Shown: positions 18,095-27,283 of the stretch, in pieces | Position numbering within the stretch: position 1 is the stretch's first letter | How the letters are laid out: each line of letters opens with the position of its first letter | Position numbers and translations under genes: made by a program | Assembly: GCA_011321775.1 (NCBI GenBank) | Contig: DROT01000045.1 | Span: 1-44,675 of the forward strand | DNA length: 44,675 nucleotides | Direction: 5' to 3' | DNA from: Gammaproteobacteria bacterium | GTDB lineage: Bacteria; Pseudomonadota; Gammaproteobacteria; DSM-19610 | The notes under the pieces: generated by a model | What the model saw: only the letters and a program-made list of their open reading frames with translations | Databases searched by the model: none | What the model was told of the DNA's origin: nothing

Positions 18095-19108
18095 ATGTTT
18101 GGTTTCGGCAAAAAGAATTCCTCCGCGACAGAAACGGCGCAGCGGCCACCCGATGACGAGCCGGGCAAGCCCGGCCTGTTCAGCCGGCTGCGGGCGGGGC
18201 TGAAGAAGACCCGCGGCGGCCTGACGGAGGGCATTGCCCGGCTGGTGCGCGGCCACCGCCAGATCGACGACGAGCTGCTCGAGGAACTCGAGACCCAGCT
18301 GCTGATGGCGGACGTGGGCGTGGAGGCCACGCAGGACATCATCCAGGACCTGACCCGGCGTGTGGCGCGCAAGCAGCTGAAGGACCCCGAGGCGCTGATG
18401 AGCGCGCTGCGCGAGGACATGCGCGCCATGCTCGAGCCGGTCAGCCGGCCGTTGCAGATTCCGGCTTCGGAACGCCCCTTCGTGCTGCTGATGGTGGGCA
18501 TCAACGGTGCCGGCAAGACCACCACCATCGGCAAGATTGCCCGGCGCCTGCGCGCAGAAGGCCGCTCGGTCATGCTGGCCGCCGGCGACACCTTTCGCGC
18601 CGCGGCGGTCGAACAACTGCAGACCTGGGGGGAGCGCAACCAGGTACCGGTGATCGCCCAGCAGCAGGGTGCCGATTCGGCCTCGGTGATCTTCGATGCC
18701 CTGCAGGCGGCACAGGCGCGCCACATCGACGTGCTCATCGCGGACACCGCCGGTCGCCTGCACACCCAGTCCAACCTCATGGAAGAATTGAAAAAGATCC
18801 ACCGCGTCATCAGGCGCCTGGATCCCGAAGCGCCCCACGAGGTGATGCTGGTGGTCGACGCGGGCACCGGCCAGAACGCCATCAACCAGGCCCGGGAATT
18901 CAACGAGGCGGTGGGACTCAGCGGCATCACCATCACCAAGCTCGACGGCACGGCCCGGGGTGGCGTGATCTTCGCCATCGCCCGCCAGCTGGGCATTCCC
19001 ATTCGTTTCATCGGCGTCGGCGAGTCCGCCGGGGATCTGCGCCCCTTCGATGCCGCCGAGTTCGTCGACGCGCTGTTCGCCAGCGAAGACACGGGGAACG
19101 GCGACTGA
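18095..19108 (+). CDS. ftsY: signal recognition particle receptor FtsY
   Basis: The SRP receptor, a GTPase that docks ribosomes making membrane proteins to the translocon. The 337-residue protein has a short N-terminal A region (about 40 residues), the N domain and the SRP-type G domain: GINGAGKTTTIGKIA (P-loop, G1), DTFRAAAVEQL (G2), DTAGRLHTQSNLMEELKKI (G3), TKLDGTARGG (G4) and FIGVGESAGDLRPFD (G5). The A domain is much shorter than in E. coli. It heads the conserved ftsY-ftsE-ftsX run. Confidence 0.97.
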   Translation: MFGFGKKNSSATETAQRPPDDEPGKPGLFSRLRAGLKKTRGGLTEGIARLVRGHRQIDDELLEELETQLLMADVGVEATQDIIQDLTRRVARKQLKDPEALMSALREDMRAMLEPVSRPLQIPASERPFVLLMVGINGAGKTTTIGKIARRLRAEGRSVMLAAGDTFRAAAVEQLQTWGERNQVPVIAQQQGADSASVIFDALQAAQARHIDVLIADTAGRLHTQSNLMEELKKIHRVIRRLDPEAPHEVMLVVDAGTGQNAINQAREFNEAVGLSGITITKLDGTARGGVIFAIARQLGIPIRFIGVGESAGDLRPFDAAEFVDALFASEDTGNGD

Positions 19109-19154
19109 ACGGGCTTCGGTGCGGCCGGCGGAATCGCCGCTCCAGCAGACGACC

Positions 19155-19823
19155 ATGATCCGTTTCGACCATATCAGCAAACGCTATCCCGGCGGCCGTG
19201 ACGCCCTGCAGTCGGTGAGCTTCCACATGCACCGTGGCAGCATGGCCTTCCTCACCGGACGTTCGGGCGCCGGCAAGAGCACCCTGCTGAAACTGATCGC
19301 CCTGCTGGAACGCCCCACGCGTGGACAGCTGTTCCTGGATGGCGAGAACCTGTCACGCATGCCGAGGCGGCAGGTTCCGCGCATCCGCCGCAAGATCGGC
19401 ATGATCTTCCAGAACTACCGCCTGCTGTGCGACCGCACGGTATTCGACAACGTGGCGCTGCCGCTGGTCATCGCCGGCCACCGCCACCAGGAAATCGGCC
19501 GCCGCGTGCGCGCCGCGCTCGACAAGGTCGGCCTGCTGGGCAAGGAACGGGCCTTCCCCGTCATGCTCTCCGGCGGCGAGCAGCAGCGCGTCGGTATCGC
19601 CCGCGCCGTGGTCAACCGGCCACCCTTGCTGCTCGCCGACGAACCGACCGGCAACCTGGACCCGGAGCTGTCGCGCGACATCATGCACCTGTTCGAACAG
19701 TTCAACCAGGTGGGCGTGACGGTCCTGATCGCCAGTCACGACCTGGATCTGATCGCCCGCCTTCCCTACGACCAGATTCGCCTGGAACAGGGCCGGCTGG
19801 TGCAGGAACGGGGAGCATCGTGA
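19155..19823 (+). CDS. ftsE: cell division ATP-binding protein FtsE
   Basis: ATPase of the FtsEX complex, which couples the divisome to peptidoglycan hydrolase activation at midcell. The 222-residue protein shows Walker [11 protein letters not shown]-loop [11 protein letters not shown], signature [14 protein letters not shown], Walker [15 protein letters not shown] and the switch histidine in IASHDLDL. The ATG at 19155 opens the canonical [14 protein letters not shown]. Its stop overlaps the GTG start of ftsX (GTGA), so the two are translationally coupled. Confidence 0.96.
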   Translation: MIRFDHISKRYPGGRDALQSVSFHMHRGSMAFLTGRSGAGKSTLLKLIALLERPTRGQLFLDGENLSRMPRRQVPRIRRKIGMIFQNYRLLCDRTVFDNVALPLVIAGHRHQEIGRRVRAALDKVGLLGKERAFPVMLSGGEQQRVGIARAVVNRPPLLLADEPTGNLDPELSRDIMHLFEQFNQVGVTVLIASHDLDLIARLPYDQIRLEQGRLVQERGAS

Positions 19824-20752
19824 ACTTTGCCCGCGGACTGAACAACTATGTCGGCCGCCACCTCCAGGTGGCCCTGAGCAGTCTCGGGCGGCTGTACCGC
19901 ACACCGCTGGCCTCACTCATGACCACGGCGGTGATCGGCATCGCCCTGGCACTGCCGGCCGGCCTCTACGCGCTCACCGGCAACCTGCAGCAACTCAGCA
20001 ACCGCTGGGACGGCAGCACCAGCCTGTCACTGTTCCTGAAAAAGTCCCTTCCCGAGGGACGCATCGAGGCCCTGCGGCAAACCCTGGAGCAGTGGCCGGA
20101 AATCGCGCGCCTGCAGTTCATCAGCGCCGACCAGGCCCTGGAGGAATTTCGACACCTGTCCGGCTTCGGGGAAGCACTGGACGCACTGGACGAAAATCCC
20201 CTGCCGGCGGTCATCGCCGTTCAGCCGGCGCCGGCATACCGCGATGCCGAGAGCGCCTCCGCGCTGCTGGAACGGCTGCGCCGCTTGCCGGAGGTCGAAC
20301 TGGCGCAACTGGACCTGCAGTGGGTGCAGCGTTTCAACGCCATCGTCGACATCGTGAGGCGCTCCATCGCCGTGGTTGCGAGCCTGCTCGGGCTGGCGGT
20401 ACTGCTGATCATCGGCAATACCATCCGCCTGGAGATCCAGAATCGTCGCGAGGAAATCGAGATTACCCGGCTGGTGGGCGCCACCGATGCCTTCATCCGC
20501 CGGCCGTTCCTCTATACCGGCCTGTGGTACGGGATCGGCGGGGCACTTCTGGCCACGGTGCTGGTCGAAATCGCGCTGTTGCAACTGCAGGCGCCGGCGC
20601 GCGAACTCGCCGGACTGTACCAGAGCGATTTTCGTCTGCAGATGGCCGGCCCGGGCGAAATCCTCACCCTCATGGCGACCGGCGCCATCCTCGGCCTGCT
20701 GGGCGCGTGGCTGGCCGTAGGCCGCCATCTCTCGGCCATCGAGCCGGCCTGA
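19820..20752 (+). CDS. ftsX: cell division permease-like protein FtsX
   Basis: Membrane subunit of FtsEX. It starts at GTG 19820, overlapping the ftsE stop by four bases, and is 310 residues long. A cytoplasmic N-terminus is followed by helix 1 (~residues 33-55, LMTTAVIGIALALPAGLYAL), then a periplasmic domain of ~110 residues containing EGRIEALRQTLEQWPEIARL, then three further helices near 185-205, 230-255 and 275-295. This four-helix MacB-like layout is standard for FtsX. No terminator is obvious before the rpoH promoter. Confidence 0.95.
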   Translation: MNFARGLNNYVGRHLQVALSSLGRLYRTPLASLMTTAVIGIALALPAGLYALTGNLQQLSNRWDGSTSLSLFLKKSLPEGRIEALRQTLEQWPEIARLQFISADQALEEFRHLSGFGEALDALDENPLPAVIAVQPAPAYRDAESASALLERLRRLPEVELAQLDLQWVQRFNAIVDIVRRSIAVVASLLGLAVLLIIGNTIRLEIQNRREEIEITRLVGATDAFIRRPFLYTGLWYGIGGALLATVLVEIALLQLQAPARELAGLYQSDFRLQMAGPGEILTLMATGAILGLLGAWLAVGRHLSAIEPA

Positions 20753-20806
20753 CCGTCGCTCACATGCTGGCCCAAGGGCCTGGAATACAGGGAACTTTTC
20801 AAAAAA

Positions 20807-20833
20807 TTAGCACTCTCTAATGAAGAGTGCTAA
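20807..20833. promoter_or_regulatory. CIRCE operator (HrcA site) upstream of rpoH
   Basis: TTAGCACTC-N9-GAGTGCTAA, a perfect match to the CIRCE consensus with the canonical 9-bp spacer. CIRCE is bound by the heat-labile repressor HrcA. It overlaps the predicted rpoH promoter: TTAGCA (-35, 20807-20812) and TAAAAT (-10, 20831-20836), 18 bp apart. HrcA binding would therefore block RNA polymerase. The start codon is 34 bp beyond the operator. Confidence 0.93.
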
Positions 20834-20867
20834 AATGATGGCGAGTCGAATGGGAGGCTACAGACAG

Positions 20868-21731
20868 ATGAACAACGCTTTGGTGAGCACATCCGCAGCG
20901 GTCCTGCCGGTTCCGGGTGAACAGCTGGACCATTATCTGCGCGAAATCTACCGGATCCCGGTTCTGAGTGCCGAACGCGAGCGGGAACTGGCGTTGCGCC
21001 TGCGCGATCAGGGAGATCTGGACGCGGCGCGCGAACTGGTGTTGTCGCACCTGCGTTTCGTCGTCAAGATCGCCCGCGGTTACAGCGGCTATGGCCTGCC
21101 CCTCTCCGACCTCATCCAGGAAGGCGGCATCGGTCTGATGAAGGCGGTAAAACGCTTCGATCCGGACTTCGGAGTACGCCTGGTCTCCTTCGCGGTGCAC
21201 TGGATCAAGGCGGAAATCCACGAATTCATCCTGCGCAACTGGCGTATCGTCAAGGTGGCCACCACCAAGGCACAGCGCAAGCTGTTCTTCAACCTGCGCA
21301 GTTCCAAGAAGCGACTCGGCTGGTTCAACCGCGAGGAAGTGGAATCGGTGGCCGCGGACCTGGGCGTCAGCCCGGAGACCGTGGTGGAGATGGAATCGCG
21401 CATGAGCGGCCAGGACCTGTCCTTCGACCCGGTGTCGCCGGCCGAGGACGACGACGGCAACTGGACGCCTTCGACCTACCTGGCCACGCCCGCTGCCGTC
21501 GATCCGGCCCAGCAGCTGGAACAAAGCGACTGGGAAGATCGCCACAGCGAGCAACTGCGCGAGGCGCTGGCGCAGCTCGACGAGCGCGACCGGGTGATCC
21601 TGGAACAGCGCTGGCTGAGCGACCGCAAGGCCACGCTGCACCAGCTTGCCGAGCGCTTCGGGGTCTCGGCCGAGCGCATCCGCCAGCTGGAAAAGAACGC
21701 CATCGGCAAGCTGAAGAAACAGATGGCGTGA
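20868..21731 (+). CDS. rpoH: RNA polymerase heat-shock sigma factor RpoH (sigma-32)
   Basis: Directs transcription of heat-shock genes. From the ATG at 20868 (GGGAGG about ten bases upstream) it has 287 residues; an in-frame ATG at 20820 would fall inside the operator and is rejected. Region 2 reads [37 protein letters not shown]. The diagnostic RpoH box is [18 protein letters not shown]. Region 4 has [21 protein letters not shown]. It lies 115 bp after ftsX, in the common ftsYEX-rpoH order. Regulation by CIRCE is predicted from the upstream operator. Confidence 0.97.
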   Translation: MNNALVSTSAAVLPVPGEQLDHYLREIYRIPVLSAERERELALRLRDQGDLDAARELVLSHLRFVVKIARGYSGYGLPLSDLIQEGGIGLMKAVKRFDPDFGVRLVSFAVHWIKAEIHEFILRNWRIVKVATTKAQRKLFFNLRSSKKRLGWFNREEVESVAADLGVSPETVVEMESRMSGQDLSFDPVSPAEDDDGNWTPSTYLATPAAVDPAQQLEQSDWEDRHSEQLREALAQLDERDRVILEQRWLSDRKATLHQLAERFGVSAERIRQLEKNAIGKLKKQMA

Positions 21732-21754
21732 CGGCGCGGCGGCGGCGGATACGG

Positions 21755-21783
21755 AAACGGCCCTCAGGGGCCGTTTTTCGTTT
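21755..21783 (+). terminator. intrinsic terminator shared by rpoH and ccoS
   Basis: A 9-bp perfect stem (AAACGGCCC with GGGCCGTTT) around a TCAG loop runs into TTTTTCGTTTT on the plus strand. It ends rpoH transcription about 25 bp after the stop. The loop holds the ccoS stop codon (21766-21764), so the ccoS 3' end is built into the terminator. Confidence 0.88.
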
Positions 21784-21970
21784 TGGCGCTGCGCCTGTCT
21801 TTCGAACCCGGCGGAGGCGGGATCAGGGGATCATCGTCATCCATGAGGATGCGATGACCCGGCCCCTCGAGATCCTCGAACTGCCCGGAACGCACCGCCC
21901 ACAGGAACAGCCACACGGCGATGCCCATGACCACCAGGCTGATGGGGATCAACAGAAACAGGATATTCAT
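21764..21970 (-). CDS. ccoS: cbb3-type cytochrome oxidase assembly protein CcoS
   Basis: A 68-residue one-helix membrane protein needed to insert heme and copper cofactors into cbb3 oxidase. [20 protein letters not shown] is the helix, followed by the conserved [23 protein letters not shown], the CcoS signature. The ATG at 21970 overlaps the ccoI stop by four bases, the usual ccoIS arrangement. The acidic-proline tail ends inside the rpoH terminator hairpin. No cbb3 structural genes (ccoNOP) are in the window. Confidence 0.95.
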   Translation of the reverse strand: MNILFLLIPISLVVMGIAVWLFLWAVRSGQFEDLEGPGHRILMDDDDPLIPPPPGSKDRRSAKTKNGP

Positions 21971-24456
21971 GGTGTCGACTCGCGTGTGGCTGGTGGAACG
22001 GGGGCAATCGCCGCAGTCTGCGTCGGTGACGCCGGCAGCCTGCGCAAGCGCAGGGCGTTGAGCACCACCACCAGGGAGCTGGTGGACATGCCGATGGCGG
22101 CCATCCAGGGCGCCACCCAACCGGCCGCCGCCAGCGGCAGCGCAACGGCATTATACACCAGCGCCCACAATAGGTTCTGGCGAATGACGGCCAGGGTGCG
22201 CCGTGCGGCGCGAATCGCGATCACCAGATGCGGCAGACGCTCCGACAACAGCACCATGTCGGCGCTGGCGTGCGCCAGCTGGGCGCCGCTGCCCATGGCG
22301 ACGGAGACCTGGGCCGCCGCCAGCACCGGCGCATCGTTGACGCCGTCGCCGACCATGGCCACCACCGCCCCCTGTTGCTGCAACGCCTGAATCCGCTCCA
22401 GCTTGTCGTGCGGCCGGCAACGGGCCTGGAAACGCCCGATACCGAGCTCCCGCGCCAGGCGCTCCACCGCCCCGGCCTCGTCTCCGCTGAGCAGTTCCAC
22501 CTCCAGGCCCAGCGCCTGCAAGCCGGCCACCGTGGCGGCCGCCTCTTCGCGCAGCCGGTCGGCGAAGTCGAAACGCGCCAGCAGACCGTCCTGGTCGCCC
22601 AGCACTACCCCCCCGTCAGCCGGGCACGCCTCATCCGCCACCGTTCCCTCCCCGCCCCGCAACTGCAGCACGAATTCGGGGATACCGATGCGATAGCAAC
22701 GCCCGTCGACCTGTCCTTCCAGCCCCAGACCCGGCCAGGCGCACAGCTCGGTGGCAACCGCGACCTGCTGTGAGGCACTGCGCAGCGCGCGCGCAAGGGG
22801 GTGCTCGGAACCCTGCTCCAGCGCGGCCGCCAGCGCCAGACAGCGCTCGCGATCGACGCCGGACAGAGTCTCGACCTGCCGCAACTGCAGCCGGCCCTCG
22901 GTCAGGGTACCGGTCTTGTCGAAGATGACGTGACTGGCATGGGCCAGGGTCTCCAGCGCGTGGCCGCGCGTGGTGAGCACCCCGAGGCGCGTCAGCGCCC
23001 CCGTGGCGGCGGTGACCGCCGCCGGCGTCGCCAGCGACAGGGCACAGGGACAGGTCACCACCAGTACCGACAGGGTCACCACGAAGGCGTGGGCCGGATC
23101 GTGCTGCCACCACCACCAGGCCACGCCGGCCGCCAGCAACAGCAGCGCGACCACGAACCAGGCCGCCACGCGGTCGGCCGTGCGGGCCAGGGAAGGTTTT
23201 TCCGTCTGCGCCCGGTCGAGCAGGCGCACGATGGCGGAGAGCACGGTGTCCTCCCCCACCTTCTCGATCTCCACAACCAGCGGACTCTCGATGTTGACGG
23301 TACCGCCCACCAGCGGATCACCCGGCCCGCGCCGCTGCGGCAGACTCTCGCCGGTGAGCAGCGACTCGTCGATCGAACTGCTGCCCTCGACCACCCGTCC
23401 GTCCGCGGGGACGCTCTCCCCCGGGCGCACCAGCACCCGCTCTCCGGGCACCAGGTCGCCGACCGGCACGCGGGTCTCGCCCTGCGCATCCAGGCGGGTG
23501 GCGGTGACCGGCAGCAGCTTGACCAGTTCCTCGGCCGCCTGCCCGGCGCGGTGTCGTGCCCCCATTTCCAGGAAACGCCCGGCCAGCAGGAAGAAGGTGA
23601 ACATGGTCACCGAATCGAAATAGACCTCGCCGACGCCGCGCACCGTCGACCAGGCACTGGCGAGGAAGGCCGCGCCGATCGCCAGTGATACCGGCACGTC
23701 CATCCCCGGCCGCCGGCGCCGCAGATCGCGCCAGGCACTGGCAAAGAAGGGCCGCGCCGAGTAGACGACCACCGGCAGCGTGATCAGCAGGCTGACGTAG
23801 CGCAGGAAGTCGCGCATGCCGGTGTCCATGCCCTGGTAATCGCCGACATAGAGGGCCACCGCCAGCATCATCACCTGCGCCATGCCCAGCCCGGCCACCA
23901 CCAGCCGTCGCAAGGCCTGCGCCCGCTCCTTCTTGTAGACCTGCTCCTGACGGCCGGGATCGAAAGGATGGGCGTGATAGCCGATGGCCTCGATCGCCTC
24001 CAGGATCTCGCTCAGGTGGATACGCTGGTTGTCCCAGCGCACGCGGGCACGCCGCGTCGAATAGTTGACGCTGAACTCCAGCACGCCCGGCAGCGATTTC
24101 ACGTGCCGCTCGTTGAGCCACACACAGGCGGCACAGACGATTCCCTCCAGCACCAGCGAGGCCTCGCGCTCCTCGCCGACCTGCTGCTGCACGAAACTGC
24201 GCTGCAGATCCTCACGATCGTAGAGTGCCAGCTCGTCGAGCTCCTGCGGCACCAGTTCGCGACCGCGGGGGGACTTTTCGGTGCGGTAGCGGTAGAAGTC
24301 GGTCAGACCGCCGGCGACGATGGCGCTCGCCACCGCCTGGCAGCCGCGACAGCACATCGGCTGCCGCCGGCCATCGATGTCGACGCCATAGTCCGCGCCC
24401 GGCGGAACCGGGAGACCGCAATGGAAACATTCCTGGGGGCTGGAAGCGTCGGACAA
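21967..24456 (-). CDS. ccoI: cbb3 oxidase-associated copper-transporting P-type ATPase
   Basis: P1B-type ATPase that exports copper for cbb3 oxidase assembly. In order it has an N-terminal metal-binding region (CFHCGLP and [10 protein letters not shown]), an HMA-like domain with CAACVW, the actuator motif LTGESLP, the membrane copper site CPC in [14 protein letters not shown], the phosphorylation site DKTGTLTEG and the hinge [15 protein letters not shown]. Eight helices are expected. The start is uncertain: TTG at 24456 gives [14 protein letters not shown], matching the usual CcoI N-terminus, but ATG at 24564 or 24570 or GTG at 24612 in the same frame would add 36-52 residues. No start has a strong ribosome binding site. 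Coupled to ccoS. Confidence 0.93.
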   Translation of the reverse strand: MSDASSPQECFHCGLPVPPGADYGVDIDGRRQPMCCRGCQAVASAIVAGGLTDFYRYRTEKSPRGRELVPQELDELALYDREDLQRSFVQQQVGEEREASLVLEGIVCAACVWLNERHVKSLPGVLEFSVNYSTRRARVRWDNQRIHLSEILEAIEAIGYHAHPFDPGRQEQVYKKERAQALRRLVVAGLGMAQVMMLAVALYVGDYQGMDTGMRDFLRYVSLLITLPVVVYSARPFFASAWRDLRRRRPGMDVPVSLAIGAAFLASAWSTVRGVGEVYFDSVTMFTFFLLAGRFLEMGARHRAGQAAEELVKLLPVTATRLDAQGETRVPVGDLVPGERVLVRPGESVPADGRVVEGSSSIDESLLTGESLPQRRGPGDPLVGGTVNIESPLVVEIEKVGEDTVLSAIVRLLDRAQTEKPSLARTADRVAAWFVVALLLLAAGVAWWWWQHDPAHAFVVTLSVLVVTCPCALSLATPAAVTAATGALTRLGVLTTRGHALETLAHASHVIFDKTGTLTEGRLQLRQVETLSGVDRERCLALAAALEQGSEHPLARALRSASQQVAVATELCAWPGLGLEGQVDGRCYRIGIPEFVLQLRGGEGTVADEACPADGGVVLGDQDGLLARFDFADRLREEAAATVAGLQALGLEVELLSGDEAGAVERLARELGIGRFQARCRPHDKLERIQALQQQGAVVAMVGDGVNDAPVLAAAQVSVAMGSGAQLAHASADMVLLSERLPHLVIAIRAARRTLAVIRQNLLWALVYNAVALPLAAAGWVAPWMAAIGMSTSSLVVVLNALRLRRLPASPTQTAAIAPVPPATRESTP

Positions 24457-24594
24457 GGCAGTCGCAGTCGGGAGAAACTCGGAGGCTGCATTGTAGCCAT
24501 CCCCGGCCCACTTGTATGCACGGTGCCCGGCGCAGCGGGCCGCGGGTAACCCTCCGTTTTGCATGGACATGGGGCACACCAGCATCCCCACGGG

Positions 24595-24608
24595 TTGACG
24601 TGGATCAA
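24595..24608. promoter_or_regulatory. FNR box 1 (class II site for the ubiUV operon)
   Basis: TTGAC-GTGG-ATCAA matches the FNR consensus TTGAT-N4-ATCAA at nine of ten bases. Its centre (24601.5) is 41.5 bp from the start point implied by the -10 hexamer TAGACT (24631-24636), the spacing of class II FNR-activated promoters. It also lies upstream of ccoI on the other strand, but no -10 fits there. Confidence 0.8.
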
Positions 24609-24630
24609 GCACCGTTGCGGTCGCCGGGGC

Positions 24631-24636
24631 TAGACT
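24631..24636 (+). promoter_or_regulatory. -10 element of the radical-SAM/ubiUV operon
   Basis: TAGACT, four of six matches to TATAAT, placing the transcript start near 24643 and a 50-nt leader before the ATG at 24693. The spacing to FNR box 1 is what supports it; the hexamer alone is weak. No -35 is needed at an FNR-activated promoter. Confidence 0.5.
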
Positions 24637-24692
24637 TGCGCCTTCTGCAGCCGGTTTCCAAGCCAGGGATGCCGGCCCGACCCCGGGGGCCC

Positions 24693-25295
24693 ATGCACAA
24701 ACCCGTACTGGCCTATACGATAGGCGACAAACGCTACCTGAACATTACCGACCGCTGCACGCTGCGCTGCGCCTTCTGCCCGAAGTTCCGCACCAGCCCG
24801 CAGGTGCACGAGTTCGACCTGCGGCTGCCGCGGCGCCCGGAAACCGGGGAGATCATCGACGCCATGGGCGACCCGGGCGCCTACCGCGAGATCGTGTTCT
24901 GCGGCTTCGGCGAACCGACGCTGCGCCTCAAGCCGCTGCTGGAGATCGCCGGCCACGTCCGCGAGCGCGGCGGCCGGGTGCGCGTCAATACCGACGGCCT
25001 CGCCAACCGGGTACACAAGCGCAACGTGTTGCCCGAACTGGCGCGCTGCGTGGACGCCCTGTCGGTGTCGATGAACGCCCACAACGAGGCCCTGTATGAA
25101 CGTCACTGCCGCCCGGCGCTGCCGGGCTCCTTCGCCGCCATGCTGGATTTCCTGGAACGGGCGCCGGCCTACATTCCCGAAGTGACGGCGACCGCCATCG
25201 ACGGCCTCGAGGGCGTGGACATCGACGCCTGCCGGGAACTGGCGCGCGCGCGCGGCGTCGCCTTCCGCCGCCGGGTGCTGGACGTGGTGGGCTGA
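24693..25295 (+). CDS. radical SAM protein, 'TatD-linked' type
   Basis: A 200-residue radical SAM enzyme. The cluster motif is CTLRCAFC (C-x3-C-x2-C), within [37 protein letters not shown] provides the GE-type SAM contact. [22 protein letters not shown] is the family hallmark I recall from the small radical SAM proteins named for their neighbourhood with TatD. No tatD is present here. The ATG at 24693 begins the conserved region; an in-frame ATG at 24669 is possible. First gene after FNR box 1, with the next gene two bases past its stop. Substrate unknown; an anaerobic role is inferred from the promoter. Confidence 0.85.
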   Translation: MHKPVLAYTIGDKRYLNITDRCTLRCAFCPKFRTSPQVHEFDLRLPRRPETGEIIDAMGDPGAYREIVFCGFGEPTLRLKPLLEIAGHVRERGGRVRVNTDGLANRVHKRNVLPELARCVDALSVSMNAHNEALYERHCRPALPGSFAAMLDFLERAPAYIPEVTATAIDGLEGVDIDACRELARARGVAFRRRVLDVVG

Positions 25296-25297
25296 GC

Positions 25298-26239
25298 ATG
25301 GTGCTGTCGGACCACGTCAACACCTTCGGCCAGGCCATGCTGCGCCGCTACGGCGAGCGTGTCCACAAGCTGGCGCTGAACGCCGCCTTCACCTGTCCCA
25401 ACCGTGACGGCAGTCGCGGGCGCGGCGGCTGCACCTTCTGCAACAACGTCTCCTTCAACCCCAACGGGCGCAATCCGCCGGACATCGCCAGCCAGCTGGA
25501 GGCCGGACGGCGGGTGATCCGCAGGCGCACCGGCGCGCGCCGCTACATCGCCTACTTTCAGGCCTACACCAACACCTATGCCGACGTCGACCGCCTCGCC
25601 GAACTCTACGACCAGGCGCTGGCCGACGAGGATATCGTCGGCCTGTCGGTCGGCACCCGACCCGACTGCGTACCCGACGAGGTGCTCGACCTGCTGGCCG
25701 GCTACCGCGACCGCGGCCTGGAGGTGTGGCTGGAACTGGGCCTGCAGTCGGCCTGGGACGACACCCTGCGGCGCGTCAACCGCGGTCACGGCCATGCGGA
25801 ATACCGCGACGCCGTGCACCGGGCACACGCCCGCGGCCTGCCGGTGTGCACCCACCTGATCGTCGGCCTCCCGGGCGAAGACCGCCGGCGCTGCCTGACG
25901 ACCCTCGAACGCGTACTCGAAACCGGCGTCGAGGGGCTCAAGCTGCACCCGCTGCACGTGGTCAAGGGCACCCTGCTCGCCAACCAGTGGCGCCGCGGCG
26001 AGTACCGGCCGCTGGCGCTGGAGGAGTACCTGTCCATCGCCTGCGACCTGATCGAGGCCACACCGCCGGAGGTGATCTATCACCGGCTGACGGGAACCGC
26101 GCCGGCCGGCATCCTGCTGGCGCCGGCCTGGTGCGCGAAGAAATGGATCGTACTCAACGGCATCGCGCGTGAACTGCAGCGGCGTCGACAGCAAAGGCAC
26201 CTCGCCAGCGAGCCGCTGCGCCAGGGCACGGGGGTCTGA
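25298..26239 (+). CDS. radical SAM protein, YhcC family
   Basis: A 313-residue radical SAM protein resembling E. coli YhcC. The motif is C-x12-C-x2-C (C in AAFTCPNRDG, then GGCTFCNN), as in the Elp3-like branch. Further conserved pieces are YIAYFQAYTNTYADVDRL, GLSVGTRPDCVPDEVL, VWLELGLQSAWDDTLRRVNRGH and THLIVGLPGE. The C-terminal segment EYLSIACDLIEATPPEVIYHRLTG is also family-specific. The biochemical role is unknown to me. It lies two bases after the small radical SAM gene, and ubiU begins about 24 bases after its stop, so all are one operon. Confidence 0.9.
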   Translation: MVLSDHVNTFGQAMLRRYGERVHKLALNAAFTCPNRDGSRGRGGCTFCNNVSFNPNGRNPPDIASQLEAGRRVIRRRTGARRYIAYFQAYTNTYADVDRLAELYDQALADEDIVGLSVGTRPDCVPDEVLDLLAGYRDRGLEVWLELGLQSAWDDTLRRVNRGHGHAEYRDAVHRAHARGLPVCTHLIVGLPGEDRRRCLTTLERVLETGVEGLKLHPLHVVKGTLLANQWRRGEYRPLALEEYLSIACDLIEATPPEVIYHRLTGTAPAGILLAPAWCAKKWIVLNGIARELQRRRQQRHLASEPLRQGTGV

Positions 26240-26262
26240 ACATGGCGGCGGGAAGGAACAGG

Positions 26263-27258
26263 ATGGAACTGGTGTGTCCGGCCGGCAACCTGCCGGCACT
26301 CAAGGCGGCCGTGGACGAAGGCGCCGACGCGGTCTATATCGGCTTTCGCGACGATACCAACGCGCGCCATTTCGCCGGTCTCAACTTCAACGACAGACGT
26401 TCCCGCGAAGGCGTGGAATACGCCCACCGGCACGGTACGCGGGTATTCGTGGCCATCAACACCTACGCCCAGCCGGCCGGCTGGCAGCGCTGGCAGGAGG
26501 CCGTCGATCGCGCCGCGGAACTGGGCGTCGATGCCCTCATCCTGGCCGACATCGGCGTCATGGACTATGCCCGCGAGCGCTGGCCGCAGTTGCCGCTGCA
26601 CCTGTCGGTACAGGGTTCCGCCACCAATCCCGAGGCGATCGCCTTCTACCACGAACACTTCGCCATCCGGCGGGTAGTGCTGCCGCGGGTGCTGTCACTG
26701 CGACAGGTACAGCAGGTCGCGGCCGAGAGCCCCGTGGCGCTGGAGGTGTTCGGCTTCGGCAGCCTGTGCGTCATGGTCGAAGGGCGCTGCCTGCTGTCCT
26801 CCTACGCCACCGGCCAGTCACCCAACACCTTCGGCGCCTGCTCGCCGGCCTCGGCGGTGCGCTGGACCGAGACCCCCGAAGGGCTGGAGTCGCGCCTCAA
26901 CGGGGTACTGATCGACCGCTACGCGGACGGCGAGGTGGCCGGCTACCCGACCCTGTGCAAGGGCCGCTTCGCCGTCGGCGGCAACACCTACTACGCCATC
27001 GAGGAACCGACCAGCCTCAACACCCTGGCGCTGCTGCCGCAGCTGCGCGCTGCCGGCGTCGCCGCCATCAAGATCGAGGGGCGCCAGCGCAGCCCCGCCT
27101 ACGTGCGCCGGGTGGCGCGGGTGTGGCGCGCCGCGCTGGACGCCTGCGAGCGCGACCCGGAGGGCTACCGGCCCCAGGCGCCGTGGCTCGAAGCCTTGCA
27201 ACAGGTGTCGGAGGGCGCCCAGACCACGCTCGGCGCCTACCACCGGCCATGGCAGTGA
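26263..27258 (+). CDS. ubiU: oxygen-independent ubiquinone hydroxylase subunit UbiU
   Basis: U32-family Fe-S protein that, with UbiV, hydroxylates ubiquinone precursors without O2 (prephenate has been identified as the oxygen donor in recent work). The ATG at 26263 (GGAAGG just upstream) gives 331 residues, the length of E. coli UbiU. It places the four cluster cysteines at C169, C176, C193 and C232, the positions I recall as the 4Fe-4S ligands of E. coli UbiU. The start MELVCPAGNLPALKAAVDEG and the U32 core IKIEGRQRSPAYVRRV are intact. An in-frame ATG at 26242 would add seven residues. The next gene is ubiV. Confidence 0.96.
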   Translation: MELVCPAGNLPALKAAVDEGADAVYIGFRDDTNARHFAGLNFNDRRSREGVEYAHRHGTRVFVAINTYAQPAGWQRWQEAVDRAAELGVDALILADIGVMDYARERWPQLPLHLSVQGSATNPEAIAFYHEHFAIRRVVLPRVLSLRQVQQVAAESPVALEVFGFGSLCVMVEGRCLLSSYATGQSPNTFGACSPASAVRWTETPEGLESRLNGVLIDRYADGEVAGYPTLCKGRFAVGGNTYYAIEEPTSLNTLALLPQLRAAGVAAIKIEGRQRSPAYVRRVARVWRAALDACERDPEGYRPQAPWLEALQQVSEGAQTTLGAYHRPWQ

Positions 27259-27283
27259 AACGATGAACCGGAAAACGGCCCGC

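Noticed and set aside
24582-24598. Possible third copy of the TCAACC-N5-GGTTGA palindrome (GCATCC-CCACG-GGTTGA)
   Set aside because: The left arm matches only four of six bases, and the right arm overlaps FNR box 1, which explains the sequence better.
24560-24608. FNR box 1 as a class II site for ccoI
   Set aside because: At the required spacing the minus-strand hexamer is CCATGT, which does not resemble a -10 element.
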